DNA of 64,000 bases, taken from assembly GCA_947579665.1 (NCBI GenBank), contig OX388348.1, positions 1,116,001 through 1,180,000 of the forward strand. The letters run 5' to 3'. Position 1 is the first letter of the stretch; each line of letters begins with the position of its first letter. The stretch comes from Sympetrum striolatum (Eukaryota; Arthropoda; Insecta; Odonata; Libellulidae). Shown here in pieces: positions 57,955 through 64,000 of this stretch. The notes beneath the pieces were generated by a model, which saw only the letters and a program-made list of their open reading frames with translations, was not told where the DNA came from and searched no databases. The position numbers and the translations under genes were made by a program.

Positions 57955-58296
57955 GAGTAACAGCGTACGCTATCTAGCGGGCAGCGCGGAAACTACCAGC
58001 ACCGCGGCGTGGCGCGAATTCAAACACGGGCGAGCGCGATTCTTTTCGGCGCTCAAGTAGAAATACATAGACTAAATGCTATTACAATCACAATATCCTT
58101 TTTTGGGGGGTATGGACCACTGGTTAGGGGGTTCATTAACGTCACAACCTTCCTAAGGCGTGTGCGACGAGCCACCCCATCTCTGGGGCCCCCAGGGTTC
58201 GACTTTTGATAGAGGTTTTTCTAAGCTAAGCTGTGCTAGAATCGGTAGCTGTGCCAGAATCGGTAGCTGTGCTAGAATCGGTAAAATCCTACTACT
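57955..58296 (-). repeat. Right terminal inverted repeat of the Polinton
   Basis: Reverse complement of the left repeat with six substitutions. One of them changes the ATG that starts the left accessory gene into ATA here (reverse strand, position equivalent to 43576), so the right repeat does not open a frame. The 208-aa gene begins 62 bp inside the repeat with its own ATG. Confidence 0.93.
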
Positions 58297-58302
58297 GTGG
58301 AA
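58297..58302. repeat. Target-site duplication GTGGAA (right)
   Basis: Matches the left copy exactly, which fixes both ends of the element to the base. Confidence 0.9.
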
Positions 58303-61300
58303 GACCTTATATCCAGTTTTTTTTAGTTTTAAATAACAACGATATCGACTTTAATGCGTTGCAGCGCAAGAAGTTCAGCTGCTTACTGGAAAGCAAATTG
58401 GGTACTGGAAATATTGCGAAATGAATCATCATCAACCCGGGCTTGGCCTACAAATACGGACGCCTTAAAGGGATTAAAAAGAGCGGTGGATCGAATAAAA
58501 AATAAAAAGAAGTGTGCGCTGGATGCAATAACCTCAACTCTAAGTTAAGACACCGATTCCTTTGTTCTGAGCAACTTTTTACGACATTAATATCCTTCCC
58601 AGAGAGAACATAGGAGCGCAGCGGGGGAGGGAGTAATAAAGTGATAACTCATCTTTCGCTCACCAGGGGGACTCGATTCCCGTCCGTACATTTCCATCCA
58701 CAAATCAATTCCTATGTTTTGGCAGAAGCGATAACCAAGGGCGTTAAGTTCCTCATTTCTCACTCCTTTTCCTGTTAACATCCTACGCATATTCAGACGC
58801 CCACCTAATCCGCGAATGCCTCGGATTCACGCCTTCAGGATCTCCTGAGAAGAGCTTAGCACATTTATATAAAATAGCATTTTATAACGTTGATGCTTGA
58901 AATATATGTGTTTTATGATCACAATAAAATAACTGTAATCTTTCTGGAAATCTGAACTGAAACGTTGACGCTTTTAATGGAAAGGCTATCGTACGATCAT
59001 TCCCCAAAATAGCGATTCCTGTCCTATAAAGCTGCTGGCGCTTCTCAAATATGCTTTCTAGTATCTGTTTGAAGATGCAACTAACTCACGATCCCAACCT
59101 GGAATGGTGAAGAAATTTCTATTATTCTTAATATAATATGCGTCTGTTTGCCTTAAATAGCTCCACAATTCAATTTTTATATAACTATCATAAAGAGTAT
59201 AAAATGTGATTTATCCGTCTATACAGCTTCACTTTTCCAAGCTTTACCTGACTAAAACTTTGGAAACTACTTGCCCACCATTGTCTGAAAATTATATTTT
59301 GTATCTGTATTTATTTTGGAAATATTTAGCAACAATATCTATGTAATTAAATTAAATACATCTACTTACGGAAGAATTGGCTGCTAGTAGATACCCGTAG
59401 TTAAGCATTCTCATCGAAACATTTTGCAAACGTTGTTTTAATTCTCTAGGAGTAGTCCCTGATCGAGAAGCCCTTTCCTAAAAGTTTATACTTTCCAGCA
59501 CGACACTTATTTTTTCCTCTAAATATTTTTTGCTACGCTTATTTTAGTCAAAGACATTTCCAGGAACTCCAGAGGACACATTGCAATTTTAAAAATTTTA
59601 TCAAAACTTATAAGTACTGAATTTTAATCGGTAAAATTTGAAATATAAACCAGGTTATATTCGCAAGTGAGAGTTTTTGAATTTCCAAACTGATAATTTG
59701 TACTTGCTAGAACATTTATTACAGTCACAGTTCACATTCTACGTACTACCGTCATTAGGTAAGGAACCCTCGATCAATCTTCTTAAATACTTAAAGGTGG
59801 GTTTGAGGAATGACAAAAATCTTTCTTGTTGAATATAGTGAGTTTTAAAATAGAAATATGTCATATCTTTCACTCCCAATTTTCATTTCCTAATTTATAA
59901 ATATCAAATTTCAGATTACGCTTCTAAATAGTTAATCTTCGTCCTCTCATAATTATTTCTCTCCCCTACACTTAGCCTCTGATTTGAATCCTTCGAACTT
60001 CTTTAAATCTTCCTAATTTCAACCATTACGACATTACAAGTAATTGCTACTTAAAATTCTTTTGTCTTTCTTCTCTACCGTCCGGCACTTTTTCCTCAAC
60101 GTTAACGGAGTGAAATTTCTAGCCGCCAAATCAGCTTGAATATTTTGACCTGTATTTCCTCTGCCCTCTCATTGAACCTTATACAATTACTTTAAGCAAT
60201 TAAATACATTTCTCCTAACAAATATTTACTACAGTGTAAATGAATTTGTAAATGAGGGGAACCTGTAATATGTTAAAGAGATGTTAAGTGTTATAATAAT
60301 AAAATCAATGATGTATTATAATTATAATGTGTGTTACTCTATATTGTATTATAATTTTATCTAATGTGTTTCTAATGAAAATTTGTCTGTGTTGAGTTGG
60401 TGTGATTATTTATGGCTTATCCTATACTTGCATATGCATTTCCTTAGATGAATACAAATTATCATTATTATTATTATTAATATACCATATAGGCCATCAA
60501 TACCACATGAAAATTTCTTACCAGACGTCGTCCTACATCGACTCTGAGTGTATGGTCGTTCCAGAATTAATAATGCGGAAAATATATCGTTTTTATTTTG
60601 TGGATTAAATTGATTTAGGCTAGGATAAAACAGTATTTTGGTCATATATTATGATATTTCTCGCCATTGCCTTACTTTAAGGTCCTTTAAATAACAGAAA
60701 GAACATATTTAGGCTTGATCATAGCCTTTGCTCGGTCATTTGCTGACGCGTTCTTTCTTACGTTGTCCTCATGTTTTACGCGGTCCTTACTTTCATCGGT
60801 TGGTTTTTCATTCCGATATATTCCAGTCGATGACCCCTCTTTCGGTCATCCATAATCATTTATTTGTTTTTTCCTCTGATCTGATTCCGAATCCGAGTTC
60901 ATCTCCTTGCTCTCCGCTAGAGCCGTCATTAAAATCGGATCCGGCGGAAGGATGCCGTAACATGAAGAAAAGGAATGTGCTTCATACTTGATATTAGGGT
61001 GTGGTCACGAATAAGTGATTATAATAGACATCTAACCATTCAAACTAACTATATTTGGAGGAAGCGCGTTAGTAAGCTACAAAAGAATTTATAAGTAACC
61101 CTTTGCATTTGAATATTTCAAACGAGATAATTGGTATCACATGTGAAATGATTGACAGGTATGAAATATTTGTAGTTATAACCTGTAATAAATGCTACGT
61201 TAAAAAGTAAATTTAACTTACATAGGGTGACATATTTTTGGGTCTCCTCATATCAATCTTGAATCAGAAAATTCACTCACCTGAAAAGAGAAAAAATGAA

Positions 61301-61374
61301 TGTATCAAATAAAACTTGATTTACAGAATTTATTATCATCAATTATTAGAGTAGTTTTAGCAATGAAAATCAAG
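58303..61374. other. Gene-poor sequence right of the Polinton
   Basis: Host DNA resuming after the target duplication. No gene supported. An ATT triplet run near 60462-60480 may be the tail of an old retroelement. Short frames such as 60728-60991 have no domain. Confidence 0.4.
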
Positions 61375-61553
61375 GGTTAATGTCGATTAAGTGGTGCAAT
61401 ATAGCCAAAGCACCTGCACTACCCCCTGGTGTGAGGGTTAGGTAACAGATTAGGTCCTTCCGCCAAGGAAGGGCCAGTTTTATTACTGTTTGGGATAGCG
61501 ACCCTTCTACTGTCTTACTACCTGAAAAATGCTATACTTCATCGACATTAACC
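61375..61553. mobile_element. hAT-type MITE
   Basis: A 179-bp element with inverted ends GGTTAATGTCGAT (61375-61387) and ATCGACATTAACC (61541-61553); with mismatches allowed the match extends to about 18 bp. An identical 8-bp direct repeat AAATCAAG flanks it at 61367-61374 and 61554-61561, the target size of hAT transposons. There is no coding capacity. Confidence 0.75.
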
Positions 61554-61561
61554 AAATCAAG

Positions 61562-62347
61562 CTTTTTAAGAAATAAAACCGATATTATGTAATATTTTTA
61601 CTTTATATCCAACAAATGTTTGTAAATTCAAAGCAATGAATGTCAAAAATATATGTGCTATCTTTCTTCATAAGTATGCTGTAGCTGTAATTCTTTCTTC
61701 AGAAGTATACTGCTGCCATTAATTTATTAAAACCATTTACCAATTACAGCCTCTACTGCAATTACTAGGTAAATGGGTCAGATTAATTCCAATTGCATCG
61801 AATTAATTCTATCATTTGGCCTTTTCTCGATATAAAATTAATATATTCGTAAACAAAAGGAAATGCAAGTCCCAAAGAATAATTGTGTTATAACCTAAAT
61901 TTGTCGTAGATAATTTTAATTTTCAATATTCATCTTTGCTAGAGGACTAGTTTATTCCTGTAACAGCTGTTAAAGTAATATAAAGCCTCCTCCTAGGAAA
62001 CAAATCTCTGAATATATCTTAAATAGAGTTTCCGCCCACTCGGCTATCCTTCAGCACTGAATTTATTTCCCTTTTCATCGCTCCGAGCATTTGTGTCATC
62101 TTTTCACCGTGAAATGGGCAACCGTTTCCGTTGACCGCAGTTTCCACCTTCATTATGCGGACCGATGTTCTCGGGGGCCCCGGGCGGTGTCGCCCCTTCC
62201 CAATGCACCGCAACAACCTCTTGTTGTTCTCCCTTTCGCTTACATATCCTCCAGCCCATACAGAGCAACTTACGTTTGATTCCCTAGGTAAACTTCTGAC
62301 GGAATCAGATTAAATCAAAGTTGCGGTAATTGTGACTTGAAGAGTAA
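61562..62347. other. Gene-poor sequence
   Basis: No gene supported. Overlapping frames at 62019-62313 on both strands lie in a slightly GC-richer patch and have no recognisable domain. Confidence 0.4.
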
Positions 62348-62535
62348 AGGCCTGCACACACCGGCGCGGAACGCGGAGCGGGACGCGGGAGCGAAATTCG
62401 CGCGGGAAACGCCAGGAGAGCGAACTTTCGCAAACACAGACCAACGCGAAACATTCGCAGGAGCAGTAGTGCGTGGGTATTGTCTGTACACATTTGATTT
62501 ATTGGACGCTTGCGGTTTAATTTTAGTAAGTGGCA

Positions 62536-62923
62536 ATGGACATATCATCAGACGAAGAGGATATCTTCTTATTTGCACTGGCTGAAGACGATGACCGAGA
62601 AAGGTGAATAGAATTATATATTACTGATTAATTTTAAATTGTAATTCACAATTGCTGAAATGTAAGTGATAAGTTTTAAAATATTTCCTCAGAAAAAGAA
62701 GAAGATGGGTACATAAAATAAATGAAGAGCGGGAAACAAAGGGAGAATTTTACACTCTCATGCCAAAGTTACTGCAGGACGAGGAAAGATTTTACATATA
62801 CTTTCGTATGAGAAGTGAAAGTTTTTATGAAATTTTAAATTTAATACAAAACGATATTCGGAAGGAGCATACTAATTTCCGCGATCCAATTCCTCCCGAG
62901 GAACGACTAGCAATTACCCTAAG
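62536..62923 (+). pseudogene. HARBI1-like transposase, N-terminal exons only
   Basis: Exon 1 (62536-62603) reads MDISSDEEDIFLFALAEDDD and ends at a GTGAAT donor. Exon 2 (62693-62923) continues in phase with RKRRRWVHKINEERE, then DEERFYIYFRMRSESF and PPEERLAITLR, the conserved N-terminal block of PIF/Harbinger transposases, and ends at GTAAGA. The exons that should follow with the DDE domain are absent. Only about 190 bp separate this from the opposing gene, so a large deletion is likely. It cannot be an active enzyme. Confidence 0.75.
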
Positions 62924-63109
62924 GTAAGAAACAATCATTGACTTGAATTACGATCATTCAATAAAAAAGCTGTCATTTTCTATAATGGATTAATATTATG
63001 TAAAATTTCAAAGAAAACATAATACAGGAAATGGAATGGTTCAAGCGAAGTGAGGTACAGGCTGTTTTATAACTTTAGAATTGTTTTATTTCAGAATGGT
63101 ACAAGTAAG

Positions 63110-63514
63110 TTACAACTCAGTAAATGAAGAAATATCATTGATTTCAAGAATCTGTTCTTCACTGCCCTGAGAGTTTTCCACTGAATTAGTGTTATTGCCT
63201 GAGAATGCAGACTGTTCATTTAAATTCTGAAGTTCTTCATTCATAATTACCTCCGCTATTTTCATTTTGGTTATTATTTGTCTACGCGGAGAAAACGACT
63301 TAACTGTTTTCGCATAGCCTAAAAAGATTAGATCAATGGGCTCATCTGTATGCCTGCGTTTATTTTCAAAGTATTCTAGCACTTTGTCTACCGACGTATT
63401 GTCTTTGCTCTCGTTGACAGTCCTCTTCCTGTTCGTTGGAACCTCTGGTATTATTTTGTTATCCACTTCAGTATAGGAATCTGCAAGTGGTTGGTTTAAA
63501 AGGTTGGGATCCAT
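63110..63514 (-). pseudogene. Harbinger-associated MADF/BESS-type protein, C-terminal part
   Basis: A 134-codon frame. Its segment DEPIDLIFLGYAKTVKSFSP followed by RRQIITKMKIAEVIMNEE fits the BESS motif, a short helical protein-interaction motif found with MADF DNA-binding domains. Harbinger elements carry such a partner that brings the transposase to DNA. The MADF domain, expected upstream on the minus strand, is missing; LINE sequence starts there instead. The remaining protein is Asn/Glu-rich. I therefore treat it as a truncated gene. Confidence 0.6.
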
Positions 63515-64000
63515 ATATATAATTTGACATCGTTTGGTGGTGCTGCCTCCATTCTTGCCCGTCCTCCTAGGGAGCTCCTTCGGGCTGGTGGGCTCCTTCG
63601 TTGGTGGACCTTCAAGGATATTTTACCTCCACTTTTTCCTCCCTTTTGGGGGGATTGCCAAAGTTCCTCCTTGCGAGGAGATGGGCCTCCGGAAGAAGTC
63701 GCGCCGCTGAGGGGTGTCCAAAGCCAGTCGCTGGAGATGTGCATATTTTCTGGTAGGAAGGCGGGCAAAGAAGGCCTTCGCTCGTATGGTTGCCAATTCC
63801 TGGATTGGGGTGGCTCCAGTCAATATGTAGTTGGTGGGATTAGCAAAGCGCCAGCCAAGCTGCAGGATGGTGCGAAGGACGGCTCTCTCCGCCTTAGATG
63901 GAATTTCCCACGTGGTGCGGGTCAGGAACCCGCTCCAGGCGGGGGAGGCGTACAAAAGAGCACTCAAGATGGTTGCCTGGTATAGGTGCAGCCTAACATG
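63515..64000 (-). pseudogene. LINE fragment, reverse transcriptase C-terminal region
   Basis: The minus-strand frame from the window edge to 63623 reads LYQATILSALLYASPAWSGF, then AERAVLRTILQLGWRFANPT and PIQELATIRAKAFFARL. This is the region after the reverse transcriptase palm in jockey/CR1-like elements. After the stop, a GC-rich 3' part ends near 63515. The copy runs off the window, so its length and 5' end are unknown. It probably inserted into or next to the Harbinger element and removed its right side. Confidence 0.65.

Larger units (their letters stand above)
43253..58296 (+). mobile_element. Complete Polinton/Maverick (adintovirus-like) element
   Basis: A 15,044-bp self-synthesising DNA transposon or integrated virus. 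It starts with AG and ends with CT, has 342-bp terminal inverted repeats, and is flanked by a perfect 6-bp duplication GTGGAA (43247-43252 and 58297-58302), the target size known for Polintons. It encodes protein-primed PolB, packaging ATPase, retroviral-type integrase, adenain-like protease, major capsid candidate, penton candidate, a pX/pVI-like core protein and five or six further proteins. No hallmark frame is interrupted. The near-identical repeats and intact genes suggest recent insertion. Confidence 0.95.
62348..63514 (+). mobile_element. PIF/Harbinger transposon, internally deleted
   Basis: The left end reads AGGCCTGCACACACCGGCGC directly after TAA (62345-62347), the 3-bp target of PIF/Harbinger elements, followed by a CG-rich subterminal region. 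It carries the start of a HARBI1-like transposase on the plus strand and, convergent to it, a BESS-type DNA-binding protein on the minus strand, the two genes usual in this superfamily. The transposase catalytic part is missing and the right end is not seen, because LINE sequence begins near 63515. Confidence 0.7.

Noticed and set aside
58009..58209. 66-codon frames within both terminal repeats
   Set aside because: They occur in both repeats because the repeats are identical there; no start context or domain.
1..64000. CRISPR arrays, bacterial operons and Shine-Dalgarno sites
   Set aside because: No regularly spaced repeats; splice sites, poly(A) signals, SINEs and LINEs show that the DNA is eukaryotic.

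Overview
The window is AT-rich, intron-bearing animal DNA with a high load of transposable elements. The mix of piggyBac, PIF/Harbinger, Tc1/mariner ends, jockey/CR1-type LINE remnants, tRNA-derived SINEs and a Polinton points to an arthropod, most likely an insect. The species cannot be told from the sequence. No host gene can be annotated with confidence; nearly everything that can be supported is mobile DNA.

Layout. 1-29.4 kb is gene-poor sequence with SINEs (1722-1950, 23770-23882, 26935-27066, 27963-28089), a small Tc1/mariner-like MITE (10993-11120), two Tc1-like ends (14496, 22070) and a decayed LINE (about 16070-18480). 29452-35422 is a piggyBac-family element flanked by TTAA, with unusually long (about 880 bp) inverted arms and a dead two-exon transposase on the minus strand. 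35.4-43.2 kb is again gene-poor and holds two fold-back elements (35981-36180 and 43011-43168).

43253-58296 is the main object: a complete 15,044-bp Polinton/Maverick (adintovirus-like) element. It has 342-bp terminal inverted repeats that differ at 6 positions and a perfect 6-bp target duplication (GTGGAA). All hallmark genes are open: protein-primed DNA polymerase B, FtsK/HerA-type packaging ATPase, D,D35E chromodomain integrase, adenain-like cysteine protease, the major capsid candidate, a penton/minor capsid candidate, a pX/pVI-like core protein and several small proteins. The central genes run rightward, tightly packed and often overlapping by ATGA. Each end carries an accessory gene reading inward (227 aa on the left, 208 aa on the right), converging on its neighbour at back-to-back poly(A) signals. 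Two genes have likely 5'-UTR introns. Together these genes would replicate (PolB), integrate (INT), build and mature (capsid proteins, core protein, protease) and fill (ATPase) a virion, so the copy looks recent and possibly competent.

58.3-64 kb holds a 179-bp hAT-type MITE (61375-61553), a deleted PIF/Harbinger element from 62348 with an N-terminal transposase fragment and a convergent BESS-type protein, and a LINE fragment running off the window end.
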